The notes: generated from the letters alone by a model not told the origin. A DNA stretch of 64,000 nt from Methylobacterium mesophilicum SR1.6/6 (GCF_000364445.2 NZ_CP043538.1:5103447-5167446), one strand, 5' to 3'; positions 35,814 through 46,409 are shown, counted from the stretch's first letter. Translations and numbers: made by a program.

Positions 35814-36707
35814 CTACGGCCGCAACGCCGCCAGCGCCCGCCGCGCCCGTCGCTTCTGCAGCCACAGGGTCAGGCCCAGCGCCGTCCCGATCACCAGCGC
35901 CGAGACCGCCGTGGTCACCGTGCCGAGGGCGTAGATCGCCGGCGTCGTCACCGTGGTCGTCAGGCCCTGCAACTCCAGCGGCAGGGTGTTGCGGCCGCCG
36001 ATCGCCTGGCTGGTGCGGGCCAGTTCGTCGAACGACAGGGTGAAGCCGAACAGCGCCACGCCCACGAGCGCCGGGGCGAGGATCGGCACCACCACGTGGC
36101 GCAGCGTCTGCGCGCCGGTGGCGCCGAGGTCGCGGGCGGCCTCCTCGTAGGCCGGGTCGAACCGGTTGAACACCGCGAACAGGATCAGCAGGCCGAAGGG
36201 CAGCGTCCACGTGAGATGCGCCCCGAGCGCCGAGCTGTAGAGGCCCATCAGGGTGCCGTGGTCCTGCAGGAAGCCCCAGCCGGTGGCGGCGGCGAGCGCC
36301 TTGAGCGCGTCGTCGAGGAGCCGGAATTCCAGCCCGATGCCGAGCGAGACCACGATCGAGGGGACGATCAGGCTCGACACCGCCAGGGCGAAGACGAGGC
36401 CGGATCCCCAGAACCCTTTCCGGAAGGCGAGGCCGGCGAAGAACGCGATCCCGACGGTGAGCGCCATGACGACGAGTCCGAGCGCCAGGGAACGCCGGAA
36501 CGCCGCCCAGATGTCGACCACGCCAACCCCCTCCCACAGCTTGGCGAACCAGTGGGTCGAGATCCCGTTCATCGGGAAGGTCAGGCCGCCGGAGGGCCCC
36601 TGGAAGCTGAGCGCCAGGATCGTCAGCGTCGGCCCGTAGAGGAACAGGACGTAGAGGATGAAGACGCCGGCCAGCAGATAGAAGGTGAGGCCGCGGGGCC
36701 GGTCCAT
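35814..36707 (-). CDS. ABC transporter permease (PotC-like)
   Basis: A 297-residue inner-membrane permease with about six hydrophobic helices (for example LAGVFILYVLFLYGPTLTIL). The EAA-type loop that contacts the ATPase is EEAARDLGATGAQTLRHVVV-like, in the usual place near residue 205. It belongs to the polyamine/iron-type permease family. It starts one base after the previous gene's stop, in an operon with a second permease, a binding protein, an ATPase and a hydantoinase. Confidence 0.88.
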   Translation of the reverse strand: MDRPRGLTFYLLAGVFILYVLFLYGPTLTILALSFQGPSGGLTFPMNGISTHWFAKLWEGVGVVDIWAAFRRSLALGLVVMALTVGIAFFAGLAFRKGFWGSGLVFALAVSSLIVPSIVVSLGIGLEFRLLDDALKALAAATGWGFLQDHGTLMGLYSSALGAHLTWTLPFGLLILFAVFNRFDPAYEEAARDLGATGAQTLRHVVVPILAPALVGVALFGFTLSFDELARTSQAIGGRNTLPLELQGLTTTVTTPAIYALGTVTTAVSALVIGTALGLTLWLQKRRARRALAALRP

Positions 36708-36708
36708 C

Positions 36709-37641
36709 CTACAACTCCCGCCGGAGGTCGATCATGCGGGTCAGCCCCAGGATCATCAGCAGCACGGCGGCCAGCAGCACCATGGCGTTGGCGGCGGCGG
36801 CGGGGAACTGCAGGTAGGCCATCTGCACCTGGATCACCTTGCCGACGCTGGCGATCTGCTGGCCGCCCATGACGCCGACCGTGACGAAGTCGCCCATCAC
36901 GAGCGTGACCACGAAGATCGATCCGATTGCGATGCCGGGCTTGGCCAGCGGAAGCACCACGTTCCAGAGGATCTGCGCGCCGGACGCGCCGCAATCCCGC
37001 GCCGCCTCGATCAGGCGGCGGTCGATGCGCGCGAGGCTGTTGAAGATCGGTACGATCATGAACACCGTGTCGAGATGCACGAAGGCCAGTACCACCGCGA
37101 AGTCGGAGTAGAGCAGGCCCTCGATCGGTTCGCGGATCAGCCCGAGTCCGCGGAGCGTATCGTTGACGAGGCCGTTGCGGCCGAGCAGCGGGATCCACGA
37201 GATCATGCGGATCACGTTCGAGGTCCAGAACGGGATCGTGCAGAGCAGGAACAGCCCCATCCGCACCGTGCCCGAGCGGACGTGGAAGGCCAGGAAATAC
37301 GCGATGGCGAAACCGAGCGGCAGGGTGATCGCCAGCGTCAGGGCGACGAACTTCACCGTCGAGAGATAGGTGCGGACCGTCGTGCAGAGGTCGGCCGACA
37401 GGCAGCCGTCGAACAGGTCGGCGTAGTTCTGCAGGGTCAGCGCCGGGATGATCTCGTACTCGTTGTACTCCCAGAGCGAGACGATCCCGGTGAGCACCAG
37501 CGGCACCACCAGGAAGACGAGGAAGACGAGGGTGAGCGGCGCGGCCTGGAGATAGGCGAGAGCGCGGCGGGGGCGACGGGGTGATGCGGCCGGAGCGGCT
37601 GTTTCCGTGGCGGGCGTGACAGGCAAGGCGAGGTCGGTCAT
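36709..37641 (-). CDS. ABC transporter permease (PotB-like)
   Basis: A 310-residue permease with about six membrane helices (LTLVFLVFLVVPLVLTGIVS at the first). The coupling loop is EAARDCGASGAQILWNVVLP. An N-terminal basic/Pro segment (AASPRRPRRALAY) precedes the first helix. It pairs with the next permease to form the membrane channel of a polyamine-type importer. Confidence 0.88.
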   Translation of the reverse strand: MTDLALPVTPATETAAPAASPRRPRRALAYLQAAPLTLVFLVFLVVPLVLTGIVSLWEYNEYEIIPALTLQNYADLFDGCLSADLCTTVRTYLSTVKFVALTLAITLPLGFAIAYFLAFHVRSGTVRMGLFLLCTIPFWTSNVIRMISWIPLLGRNGLVNDTLRGLGLIREPIEGLLYSDFAVVLAFVHLDTVFMIVPIFNSLARIDRRLIEAARDCGASGAQILWNVVLPLAKPGIAIGSIFVVTLVMGDFVTVGVMGGQQIASVGKVIQVQMAYLQFPAAAANAMVLLAAVLLMILGLTRMIDLRREL

Positions 37642-37713
37642 CGGATTCGCCCGACGCGTGCCGACGCATCCCTCCCCCCGCAGCGGGAGGGAGGGGGGCG
37701 GCGCGCAGCCCGC

Positions 37714-38970
37714 TCACGCGGCGATGAACTCGTTCCACTTGCGCACCATGTAGGTGTTCTCGTCCATCACGGCGTTCCAGCAGGCGACCGCGCCCATGCG
37801 CTTCTCGAAGGAGCCGCCGTCGCGGGTGGCGCCGGCCTTCTCGATCAGCGTGCCGTCGGGACCCAGGATGTCCTTCTCGGCCGGCTTGCCCTCCATCCAG
37901 AAGGCCCACTCGTAGGGCTGCATGTTCTCCTTGGCGGTCTCCAGCACCGCCGAGTAGTAGCCCTGCCGGTTGAGGTAGGCGCCGGCCCAGCCGGACAGGA
38001 ACCAGTTGACGAAGTCGTAGGCCGCGTCGAGCTTCCGGCCGCTCAGGGTCTTCGGGACGCCGAAGCCCTGGGCCCAGGCGCGGTAGCCCTCCTTCAGCGG
38101 CTGGTACACGCACGGCACCCCCTGCGCCCGGACCTTGGTGACGGCGGGCGACCACATCGACTGGATCACCGTCTCGCCCGAGGCCATCAGGTTCACGGAT
38201 TCGTTGAAGTCCTGCCAGAAGGCCCGGAACTGGCCGGCGCGCTTGGCCTCGATCAGCACCTTGATGGTGCGGTCGATCTCGGGCTTGGTCATGTTGCCCT
38301 TGTCGCCGTAGGTGTAGTCGCCGGTCGCCTCCACCACCATCGCTGCGTCCATGATGCCGATCGACGGGATGTTGAGGATCGAGGCCTTGCCCTTGAAGGC
38401 GGGATCGAGAAGATCCTTCCAGCTCTCCACCGGCCGCTTGATCAGGTCGGGCCGGATGCCGAGCGTGTCGGCGTTGTAGGTGGTGGGGATCAGCGTCAGC
38501 CACTCGGTCGGTGCGGACGCGAAGGTCCTGGCGTTCTGGCCTTCGAGGTAGAACACCTTGCGGGGCGCGGTGCCCTGGTCGCCGATCTTCCTCCCGGCCA
38601 CCTCACCCTTGGTGAACACGCCGGTGATCCTGTCGGCGAGCTTGATCCGCCTGGCGTCGAGGCCCGCGAGGTTGCCCGACGGGATGATCTTCTTCAGGCT
38701 GAAATACTCGGTGTCGATGAGGTCGAAGGAGTTCGGCTGCGTGACCGCGCGCTTGGTCACCTCGTCGGTCACCACCGGCATGTATTCGAGAGTGATGCCG
38801 AGATCCTCCTTCACCTTCCTGGCGATGTCGGACGACTGGCTCACCGCGGTGCCGAGATAGCGCAGGGTCACGGGCTCGGCGGCGTGCACCGCCGGGAAGC
38901 CGGTCACCGGCGTGGCGGCCAAGGCCGCGACGCCCTTCAGGAGCGTGCGCCGGCTCGGGGAAAGGTCCAT
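37714..38970 (-). CDS. Substrate-binding protein of a polyamine-type ABC transporter
   Basis: A 418-residue periplasmic binding protein. The N-terminus has a twin-arginine signal, SPSRRTLLKGVAALAATP, with cleavage near VHAAEP. The mature part resembles PotD-type proteins (VTLRYLGTAVSQSSDIA). The ATG at 38970 is chosen because the Arg-rich extension upstream looks like leader. A hydantoinase is in the same operon, so the ligand may be a hydantoin, ureide or pyrimidine; this is inference. Confidence 0.88.
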   Translation of the reverse strand: MDLSPSRRTLLKGVAALAATPVTGFPAVHAAEPVTLRYLGTAVSQSSDIARKVKEDLGITLEYMPVVTDEVTKRAVTQPNSFDLIDTEYFSLKKIIPSGNLAGLDARRIKLADRITGVFTKGEVAGRKIGDQGTAPRKVFYLEGQNARTFASAPTEWLTLIPTTYNADTLGIRPDLIKRPVESWKDLLDPAFKGKASILNIPSIGIMDAAMVVEATGDYTYGDKGNMTKPEIDRTIKVLIEAKRAGQFRAFWQDFNESVNLMASGETVIQSMWSPAVTKVRAQGVPCVYQPLKEGYRAWAQGFGVPKTLSGRKLDAAYDFVNWFLSGWAGAYLNRQGYYSAVLETAKENMQPYEWAFWMEGKPAEKDILGPDGTLIEKAGATRDGGSFEKRMGAVACWNAVMDENTYMVRKWNEFIAA

Positions 38971-38986
38971 CGTCGTCTCCGTACGG

Positions 38987-39982
<996 letters not shown>

Positions 39983-40031
39983 GCGGTGCTCCCCCCGGAG
40001 ATTGCAGGCAAGCGGCGGGCCAGCGCGACCG

Positions 40032-41459
40032 TCAGGCGTCCCGCCGCTCGGCCGGATCGACCGCTCGGTCGAGAACCCGCCCGCGGCCCGGCTCGGAGAG
40101 CACCCGGCCGTCCTCGGCGATCACCTGCCCGCCCGCGATGGTCACCACCGGCCAGCCGGTCACCGAAAACCCCTCCCAGGGCGTGTAGTCGGAGCCGTGG
40201 TGCAGGTTCGCCTGGCGTATGGTCTCGCGCCGGTTCGGATCCCAGAGGGTCAGGTCGGCGTCGAAGCCCGGGGCGATCGAGCCTTTCCGCGGATAGAGCC
40301 CGTAGAGCTTGGCGTGGTTCGTGGCGGTGAGCGCGACGAACTGGTTGAGGCTGATCCGCCCCTTCGAGACCCCTTCGGAAAAAAACACCGGCAGCCGTGT
40401 CTCGATGCCGGGGATGCCGTTCGGGATCCAGCGGAAGGAGGTTCTGCCGCGCGGGTTCAGCTTGCCCTGCGGGTCGTCGTAGCGGAACGGGCAATGGTCG
40501 GAGGAGACCACGTCGAAGATCCCGCGCCGGATCCCCGACCACACCGCCTCCTGGCTCTCGACGTCCCGCGTCGGCGGCGAGCAGACGTACTTGGCCCCCG
40601 CCATGCGATCATCTTGGCCGAGCCCCTTCATGTCCTCGGCCGTCAGGGTCAGGTATTGCGGGCAGGTCTCGGCCCGGATCTTCAGGCCCCGCGCTTGCGC
40701 CCAGGCGATCTGCTCGGTCGCCTCGCGGCCCGAGACGTGGACGATCACGATCGGCAGGTCGATCAGCTCGGCGTGGCTGATCGCCCGGTGGGCCGCCTCC
40801 CGCTCGACCACCTCGGGCCGCGACAGGGCGTGGCCGTAGGGCGCCGTCTCGCCGGCCCGCTCCAGCCGGTCGCTGAGGTAGCGGATCGCGTCGTAGCCCT
40901 CGGCATGGACCATGACCCGGGCGCCCTGCCGCCGGGCGACGTGGAACACGTCGAGGAGCTGGCGGTCGTTCAGCACGAGGTCGTCATAGGTCATGAAGAC
41001 CTTGAACGAGGTGTAGCCGTCGGCCACCAGGGCCGGCAGCTCCTGGCCGAGCACCGCCTCGCTCGGGTCCGAGATGATCATGTGGATCGCCACGTCCACG
41101 TGGCACTGGCCCTCGGCCCTGGCCCGGTAGGCCTCGACGGCCCCGCGCAGCGAGGCGCCCCGGGGCTGGACCGCGAAGGGCATCACGCAGGTGTTGCCCC
41201 CCGCCGCTGCCGCCCGGGTGGCGCTGGCGAAGTCGTCGGCCATGACGATGCCGGGACCGGATTCCTGGGCGATGTGGACGTGGCTGTCGATGCCGCCCGG
41301 CAGGACCAGCAGGCCGGAGGCGTCGATCACCCGGGCGGCGTCGGCGATGCCCTCGGCCACCGCCACGATCCGCCCGCCGCGCACGCCGATATCGGCCCGC
41401 ACCGTGTCGCCGGCCGTGACCACCGTGCCGCCGCGGATGGCCAAGTCGAAATCGGGCAT
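40032..41459 (-). CDS. hydA: Dihydropyrimidinase / hydantoinase family amidohydrolase
   Basis: A 475-residue metal-dependent cyclic amidohydrolase. The HxH zinc motif is in PGGIDSHVHIAQESGPG, the carbamylated lysine in TSFKVFMTYDD, and the later histidine region in VMVHAEGYDAI and IVHVSGREATEQI. The aspartate is in DVVSSDHCPFRYDD. It opens cyclic imide or hydantoin rings. The start ATG at 41459 has GGAGG ten bases upstream. Being first in the operon with an importer, it probably acts on the imported compound. Confidence 0.9.
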   Translation of the reverse strand: MPDFDLAIRGGTVVTAGDTVRADIGVRGGRIVAVAEGIADAARVIDASGLLVLPGGIDSHVHIAQESGPGIVMADDFASATRAAAAGGNTCVMPFAVQPRGASLRGAVEAYRARAEGQCHVDVAIHMIISDPSEAVLGQELPALVADGYTSFKVFMTYDDLVLNDRQLLDVFHVARRQGARVMVHAEGYDAIRYLSDRLERAGETAPYGHALSRPEVVEREAAHRAISHAELIDLPIVIVHVSGREATEQIAWAQARGLKIRAETCPQYLTLTAEDMKGLGQDDRMAGAKYVCSPPTRDVESQEAVWSGIRRGIFDVVSSDHCPFRYDDPQGKLNPRGRTSFRWIPNGIPGIETRLPVFFSEGVSKGRISLNQFVALTATNHAKLYGLYPRKGSIAPGFDADLTLWDPNRRETIRQANLHHGSDYTPWEGFSVTGWPVVTIAGGQVIAEDGRVLSEPGRGRVLDRAVDPAERRDA

Positions 41460-41663
41460 GCCGTCCATTCCTCCGCGCCGTCGGGCGCGCCGGGCCCATG
41501 CATCGTCCGCGCCGATTCGGACGGCGCGGATGGTAGGAAGAAGGTCATAGCCCGTCGCCGCGGTCCAGCCGGTTCCGACCACGGGCGTGCAGAGCCCGGT
41601 CCCGTCCCGGATGCGGAGCGCCGGTGAATGCGGCCCTGAACCGCGCCGGCCTGTCGTCGCGGC

Positions 41664-43106
41664 CTACTCCGCCACCACGGCTCGCCCCGGGCGCAGGCGC
41701 GCCAGCACCTGCCGGCGCAGGCCCGCGATGTCGAAGAGCCAGACCAACGCCCCGTAGAGCGCCATCCCGGCCGGGACCAGCACCGCCAGGGCCGTCACGG
41801 GCGGCAGGTGGCGGAAGGGCGCGAGCACCAGACCCATCGCCGCGCAGGCCAGCGCCGCGACGCCGATCTCGGTCCAGGGGAGCTGGAGTCGCTCCGTGCC
41901 CGTCAGCGCGCGCCAGCCGAGCCAGAGGGCGGCGGCGGTAAGCCCGACGGTCTGCGCCAGCGCGACCCCGATCCCGCCCGCCTGATCGGGCAGGACCAGG
42001 AGGCCGGCGCCGTTGACCGTGAGCCCGACCAGGGCAGCCGCGACGACCGGAAAGGTCCGGCGGCGGATCTGAAAGACCGGGTTGAGGGCGTAGAACATCA
42101 TCGACAGGCAGAACAGGCCGGGCATCAGCGCGACGCTGTAGGTCTCGAACGGCCCGCGATAGGCTTCGGGAACCACCAACCCCTGGAGTGCCGGCAGCAC
42201 GGCCCAGAACCCCACCGCGCAGGGCGCCAGCAGGGCGAAGACCGTGCCGGCATTCTCCGCAACCTGCGCCTCGGCCGCCACCCGGCCGTGCTGCTCCTCG
42301 GCCTGGACGGCGAGCTGGAACAGCAGCAGGTCGAGGGCGGTGCCGAGCGTCATGAAGGACCGCGCGGTGACGTCGGCGGCCAGCGCGAAGTAGCCGGCCT
42401 CCGCGAAGCCGGCCTGGCCCGCGATGGCGCCCCGGTTCACGAAGGCGAGGCATTGGTAGGCGGTGTTGGCGGCGATGAGCGGCAGGCCGTAGCGGGCGAA
42501 GACCCCCCAGGTCGCCGTCAGGCGCGGCCGCTCGAACGCCGTGCGGGGATCGCGCAGGGGGTGGCGCAGCAGGACCACCGCCAGGAGCTGGCTCACGCCC
42601 GCCGCCGCCAGCACCCAGGCCGGCTGGGGCAGCCACCACGCGGCCGCCGCCATCAGGGCGAAGGACAGGACGTTCTTCACCGCCACGAGGCCGAGATAGA
42701 GCTTGCCGTCGAACCGCGCCCGGGCGAGCGCCGCGTGGTAGTCGAACACGCCGATGCCGAGCGCCGCGAGGCCGGTGCCGCACAGAACCGCCTCGCGCCC
42801 GTCCGCGCCGCCCGCGAAGCCGAAGGCCCCGCACAGGGCGGCGGCGGCGAGCAGGAGCAGGCCGATGCGCAGGTAGGCCCGGTCGAGCCCGTGGCGGATC
42901 CACGGCTCGTCGACGCGGACGCGGCCGGAGTAGAATCGCGTCGCCGAGAGGCGCAGCCACTCGAACAGCACCGTGTTCAGCACGATGGCGCCGGTCGTCG
43001 CCAGGGCGAAGCGGCCGAAATCCGCCGGGCCCAGCAGCTTGGCGATCAGCAGGCCGAGGACGAAGTTGAGCCCCGCATTGAGGACGAAGGCGGCGATCAC
43101 GGCCAT
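41664..43106 (-). CDS. Oligosaccharide flippase-like membrane protein
   Basis: A 480-residue polytopic protein, about 12-14 helices, of the MOP/Wzx superfamily. The start AVIAAFVLNAGLNFVLGLLI with KLLGPADFGRFALATTG is typical of polysaccharide flippases. No glycosyltransferase cluster is directly adjacent, although the GINT1-like protein is about 9 kb away on the same strand. It may flip lipid-linked sugars across the inner membrane. The ATG at 43106 is taken as the start because the upstream reading is Arg-rich leader. Confidence 0.8.
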   Translation of the reverse strand: MAVIAAFVLNAGLNFVLGLLIAKLLGPADFGRFALATTGAIVLNTVLFEWLRLSATRFYSGRVRVDEPWIRHGLDRAYLRIGLLLLAAAALCGAFGFAGGADGREAVLCGTGLAALGIGVFDYHAALARARFDGKLYLGLVAVKNVLSFALMAAAAWWLPQPAWVLAAAGVSQLLAVVLLRHPLRDPRTAFERPRLTATWGVFARYGLPLIAANTAYQCLAFVNRGAIAGQAGFAEAGYFALAADVTARSFMTLGTALDLLLFQLAVQAEEQHGRVAAEAQVAENAGTVFALLAPCAVGFWAVLPALQGLVVPEAYRGPFETYSVALMPGLFCLSMMFYALNPVFQIRRRTFPVVAAALVGLTVNGAGLLVLPDQAGGIGVALAQTVGLTAAALWLGWRALTGTERLQLPWTEIGVAALACAAMGLVLAPFRHLPPVTALAVLVPAGMALYGALVWLFDIAGLRRQVLARLRPGRAVVAE

Positions 43107-43206
43107 GGACGGCGTCTCACGAGCGGCGGGGACGGCCCACCGTTTCCACGCGCGGTAGCGCGGGAGCGGTAAGACTCCCCTAACCGGGCGAGATCGGGGC
43201 GGACTC

Positions 43207-43722
43207 CTACAACCCGCGCAACCCGCGCTCGTAGCGCCAGGCCTCCATCCCGTCCTCGTAGTAATCGGGCCACACGGCGAAACGGGTATAGCCCCTTCGC
43301 TCGTAGAGGCGGATGCCGGCGCCGTTATCGGCGCGGACCTCCAGCCGCAGGCGCTCGCAACCATGGGCGCGGGCCTGCGCCTCGGACGCGTCGAGGAGCT
43401 TGCCGCCGAGCCCCAGGCCGCCGCGATTCGGCGCCACCGCGATCGAGGCAAGGCGGGCGATCCGGCTCTTGCGCCGCCGCTCCAGCACGGCCGCGCCGAC
43501 GAGGATCGGCGTCGGATCCACGTCCGGCGGATCGATCAGGGCCGCCAGCACGTCCATGGTGGGGGACAGGATCGCGTGGCGGATCGCCCGGCGCTCGGCC
43601 CGGTCGGTGGCGAAGGCGGCGTGCTCCAGGGCGACCAGGGCGTCGAGATCGGCGAGCGTGGCGGCGCGGATGGCCGGCTCGGGGAGGTCGGCGCCGACCG
43701 GATTGCGCAGGGGGGCGCTCAC
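43207..43722 (-). CDS. GNAT acetyltransferase (RimI-like)
   Basis: A 171-residue GNAT protein. The acetyl-CoA loop is in SIAVAPNRGGLGLGGKLLDA, followed by RLRLEVRADNGAGIRLYERR and GYTRFAVWPDYYEDG, which is a RimI-like ending. The likely target is a protein N-terminus or small amine. The start is GTG at 43722 without a strong ribosome site; an internal start is possible. It is divergent from the ornithine decarboxylase leader. Confidence 0.75.
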   Translation of the reverse strand: MSAPLRNPVGADLPEPAIRAATLADLDALVALEHAAFATDRAERRAIRHAILSPTMDVLAALIDPPDVDPTPILVGAAVLERRRKSRIARLASIAVAPNRGGLGLGGKLLDASEAQARAHGCERLRLEVRADNGAGIRLYERRGYTRFAVWPDYYEDGMEAWRYERGLRGL

Positions 43723-44050
43723 GCCCGTGCCGTCGCGGTGGATCTGATCGGCCCGCCCATCGCTCGCTCGCCTGCGTACTCCGCCCCTCCGGTCAGATGC
43801 CCGCTTCCGTCGCGCTTGGGAAGCCCACGCAGGGGCCCGGGCGCGGCCCGGCTGCGTCGTTTTTGCAACGGGCCCAATACGGTGTGGATTTCGGGCGAAA
43901 AAGCGGGCGTTCCGGCGGGTCTTCCCCTTGCCGCGCGGGGCTCGCCTCCGTATATGCCGCGTGCCCAATTTCGCACGTGCCTGTGGCCGCGTGTCGGTTG
44001 GTGGGCATCCGGTCAACTGCCGGACAGCCGCCAGGGGTCTTAAAGGATCG

Positions 44051-44443
44051 ATGGTCGCAAGGGTGGATCCCTACGGCCGGCATCCAGGTGGTGACACCGG
44101 ACCCCGACAACAACCGGCAGCCGGAGGCGAAACCGGCGAACCCCGCTCTCCACGGGGGACGCAGCTTAAAGCAACGACGAACGGGCTTTTTTGGTCTCGT
44201 CGGCCCTCCACAGGCCGGCACCGAAGAGGCTTGTTTCTCTTTGCCCGGCGTGCGGTGGGGGTCCTCCCTTCCAATCCACGGCAGCTTCCGGGTGCTCTGC
44301 GCCCGCTTGGCTTCACGCGTCTCCAAAGCGCGTGGGTCCACGCGACGCATCGCCCCCTGACGCCGACGGCCCGTTGGGTCGTCATCTTCGACAGCGCGCC
44401 CCACGCAGGGCGCACGCGAACCCGTGCCGGGAGACGACCATGA
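44051..44443 (+). CDS. Possible leader ORF overlapping the ornithine decarboxylase start
   Basis: A 130-residue reading frame that starts with ATG at 44051 after AAAGGA and stops at 44443, so that its TGA overlaps the decarboxylase ATG as ATGA. It is rich in Arg and Pro and has no recognised family. This could be a translated leader coupled to the enzyme gene, or only an open frame in structured GC-rich RNA. The amino-acid bias alone does not favour coding. Confidence 0.25.
   Translation: MVARVDPYGRHPGGDTGPRQQPAAGGETGEPRSPRGTQLKATTNGLFWSRRPSTGRHRRGLFLFARRAVGVLPSNPRQLPGALRPLGFTRLQSAWVHATHRPLTPTARWVVIFDSAPHAGRTRTRAGRRP
44090..44439 (+). promoter_or_regulatory. Long structured leader of ornithine decarboxylase (speF-like candidate)
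   Basis: About 350 bases before the decarboxylase start with several inverted repeats. CACGCG at 44314-44319 and CACGCG at 44339-44344 are both complementary to CGCGTG at 44329-44334, so two exclusive hairpins can form. GCGCCC/GGGCGC at 44396-44413 lies 26 bases before the ATG and could control initiation. A speF leader motif upstream of ornithine decarboxylase is known in alphaproteobacteria; I could not match it to the consensus here. Confidence 0.45.
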
Positions 44444-45606
44444 CCGACCGCATCCGTGACTTCCTGCGCGTGCGCCGCGACCTCGGCCAGGACGAGGGCC
44501 CCGTGATGGTCCTCGACCTCGACGTCGTGCGCGACAACTACACCGCCTTCGCGCGGTCCCTGCCGGACACAAGGGTGTTCTACGCCGTGAAGGCGAACCC
44601 GGCCCCCGAGATCCTGCGCCTGCTCGCCGAGATGGGCTCCTGCTTCGACACCGCCTCGGTGGCCGAGATGGAGATGGCGCTGGCCGCCGGCGCCACCGCC
44701 GACCGGATCTCCTTCGGCAACACCATCAAGAAGGAGCGCTGCATCGGCCGCGCCCTGAAGCTCGGCATCCGCCTGTTTGCGGTCGACTGCCAGGCCGAGG
44801 TCGAGAAGATCGCCCGCGCCGCCGAGGCCGTGGACGTGCCGGCCGGCGAGATCCGGGTGTTCTGCCGCATCCTGTGCGACGGCGCGGGCGCCGACTGGCC
44901 GCTCTCCCGCAAGTTCGGCTGCGTGCCCGAGATGGCCGCGGACGTGCTGGAGCACGCCCACCGCCAGGGGCTGGAGGCCTACGGCATCTCGTTCCATGTC
45001 GGCTCGCAGCAGGGCAACACCGAGGCCTGGGACGGGGCGCTCGGCTCCGCGGCGGCGATCTTCCGCGAGTGCGCGGAGCGCGGCATCGGCCTGTCGATGG
45101 TTAATCTCGGCGGCGGCTTCCCGACCAAGTACCTCAAGGCGGTGCCGGGCGTGGAGAGCTACGGCGAGGCGATCTTCCGGGGCCTGACCAAGCATTTCGG
45201 CAACCAGATCCCCGAGACGATCATCGAGCCGGGCCGCGGCATGGTCGGCAATGCCGGCCTGATCGAGGCCGAGGTCGTGCTGGTGTCGAAGAAGTCCGCG
45301 GATGCCGACGAGGTCCGCTGGGTCTACCTCGACATCGGCAAGTTCGGCGGCCTGGCCGAGACCATGGACGAGGCGATCCGCTACCCGATCCGCACCGCGC
45401 GGGACGGGGAGGCGACCGAGCCCTGCGTCATCGCCGGCCCGACCTGCGACTCGGTGGACGTGCTCTACGAGCGGCAGCTCTACCCGCTGCCGGTCTCGCT
45501 CTCGATCGGCGACAAGGTGCTGATCGAGGGCGCGGGCGCCTACACCACCACCTACGCGGCGGTGGCCTTCAACGGCTTCCCGCCTCTTCAGCAGATCGTC
45601 ATCTGA
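44440..45606 (+). CDS. Ornithine/lysine decarboxylase, fold III PLP enzyme
   Basis: A 388-residue decarboxylase of the alanine racemase-like fold. The PLP lysine is in FYAVKANPAPEIL, the glycine motif in NLGGGFPTK, the phosphate-binding EPGRGMVGNAG, and the second-subunit active-site Cys in AGPTCDSVDVLYE. These match ornithine decarboxylase and its lysine/ornithine relatives, the first step to putrescine. CGGGAGA precedes the ATG by about seven bases. Control through the leader is likely. Confidence 0.9.
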   Translation: MTDRIRDFLRVRRDLGQDEGPVMVLDLDVVRDNYTAFARSLPDTRVFYAVKANPAPEILRLLAEMGSCFDTASVAEMEMALAAGATADRISFGNTIKKERCIGRALKLGIRLFAVDCQAEVEKIARAAEAVDVPAGEIRVFCRILCDGAGADWPLSRKFGCVPEMAADVLEHAHRQGLEAYGISFHVGSQQGNTEAWDGALGSAAAIFRECAERGIGLSMVNLGGGFPTKYLKAVPGVESYGEAIFRGLTKHFGNQIPETIIEPGRGMVGNAGLIEAEVVLVSKKSADADEVRWVYLDIGKFGGLAETMDEAIRYPIRTARDGEATEPCVIAGPTCDSVDVLYERQLYPLPVSLSIGDKVLIEGAGAYTTTYAAVAFNGFPPLQQIVI

Positions 45607-45654
45607 TTCCTTCTAGGATCAAGACGGGTTCCGGTTGAGGGACGGAGCCTCCTC

Positions 45655-45746
45655 CGTCTTTGCGAGCGGAGCGAAGCAATCCAGTGGCACCACGCCGATT
45701 GAGGTCGCGCCGCCCTGGGTCGCTTCGCTTCCCTCGTGATGACGGG
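45655..45746. repeat. Family B palindromic repeat, copy 3
   Basis: Arms CTTTGCGAGCGGAGCGAAGC and GGTCGCTTCGCTTCCCTCG around CCAGTGGCACCACGCCGATT. It is close in sequence and spacing to copy 1. It lies 48 bp after the decarboxylase stop. Confidence 0.85.
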
Positions 45747-45857
45747 GAGGGCGACCCAGCCGGACGCTGACTTCCACCACCGCGTCGACCGAGGGCCCCC
45801 GGCTCTCGGTCACGAGACATCGCTTCTCCCGCTTGCCGGCCCGGGGAGGGCACAGCC

Positions 45858-46409
45858 ATGATCGAGATCCGCGCGGAGCACCTGCACGACGTCCCGGCGC
45901 GCGAGCGCCTGCTCGACGCGTGCTTCCCCGGCAACCGGCGCGCCAAGACCTCGGAGCGCCTGCGCGAGGGCCGTCTGCCGGCCCGCGGCCTCGCCTTCGC
46001 GGCGACCCGGGCCGGGCGTCTCGTCGGCACCCTGCGGCTGTGGCATGTCGAGACCGGCGACGCCCGCCCGGCGCTGCTGCTCGGCCCGCTCGCGGTCGAC
46101 CCGGCGATCCAGCGGCAGGGGCTTGGCTCGGTGATGATGCAGGCGGCCCTCGGCCGGGCCGAATCGCTCGGCCACGGCGCCGTGCTGCTGGTCGGCGACG
46201 CGCCCTACTACGCCCGCTTCGGCTTCGACCGGGCGCTCGCCGAGGGTCTGACCCTGCCGGGGCCGTTCGAGCGCGCGCGCTTCCTCGGTCTGGAGCTGCG
46301 GGCGGGCGCGCTCGCGGGCGCCGACGGGCTGGTCCGGGCGACCGGCGTGCTGTCGCCGATCGAGGCGGTGGCCAACGAGGCGCAGGTCGCGCGACGACGC
46401 GCCGCCTGA
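45858..46409 (+). CDS. GNAT N-acetyltransferase (YhbS-like)
   Basis: A 183-residue acetyltransferase. The acetyl-CoA region is LGPLAVDPAIQRQGLGSVMM and the following helix ALGRAESLGHGAVLLVGDAP, YYARFGFDRAL. This matches the predicted small-molecule acetyltransferase group. GGGGAGGG precedes the ATG. It is upstream of the dgcN-dgcA pair by about 200 bp, with a short family A fragment (CACCTCAGGATGAGG, about 46457-46471) in between. Confidence 0.82.
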   Translation: MIEIRAEHLHDVPARERLLDACFPGNRRAKTSERLREGRLPARGLAFAATRAGRLVGTLRLWHVETGDARPALLLGPLAVDPAIQRQGLGSVMMQAALGRAESLGHGAVLLVGDAPYYARFGFDRALAEGLTLPGPFERARFLGLELRAGALAGADGLVRATGVLSPIEAVANEAQVARRRAA

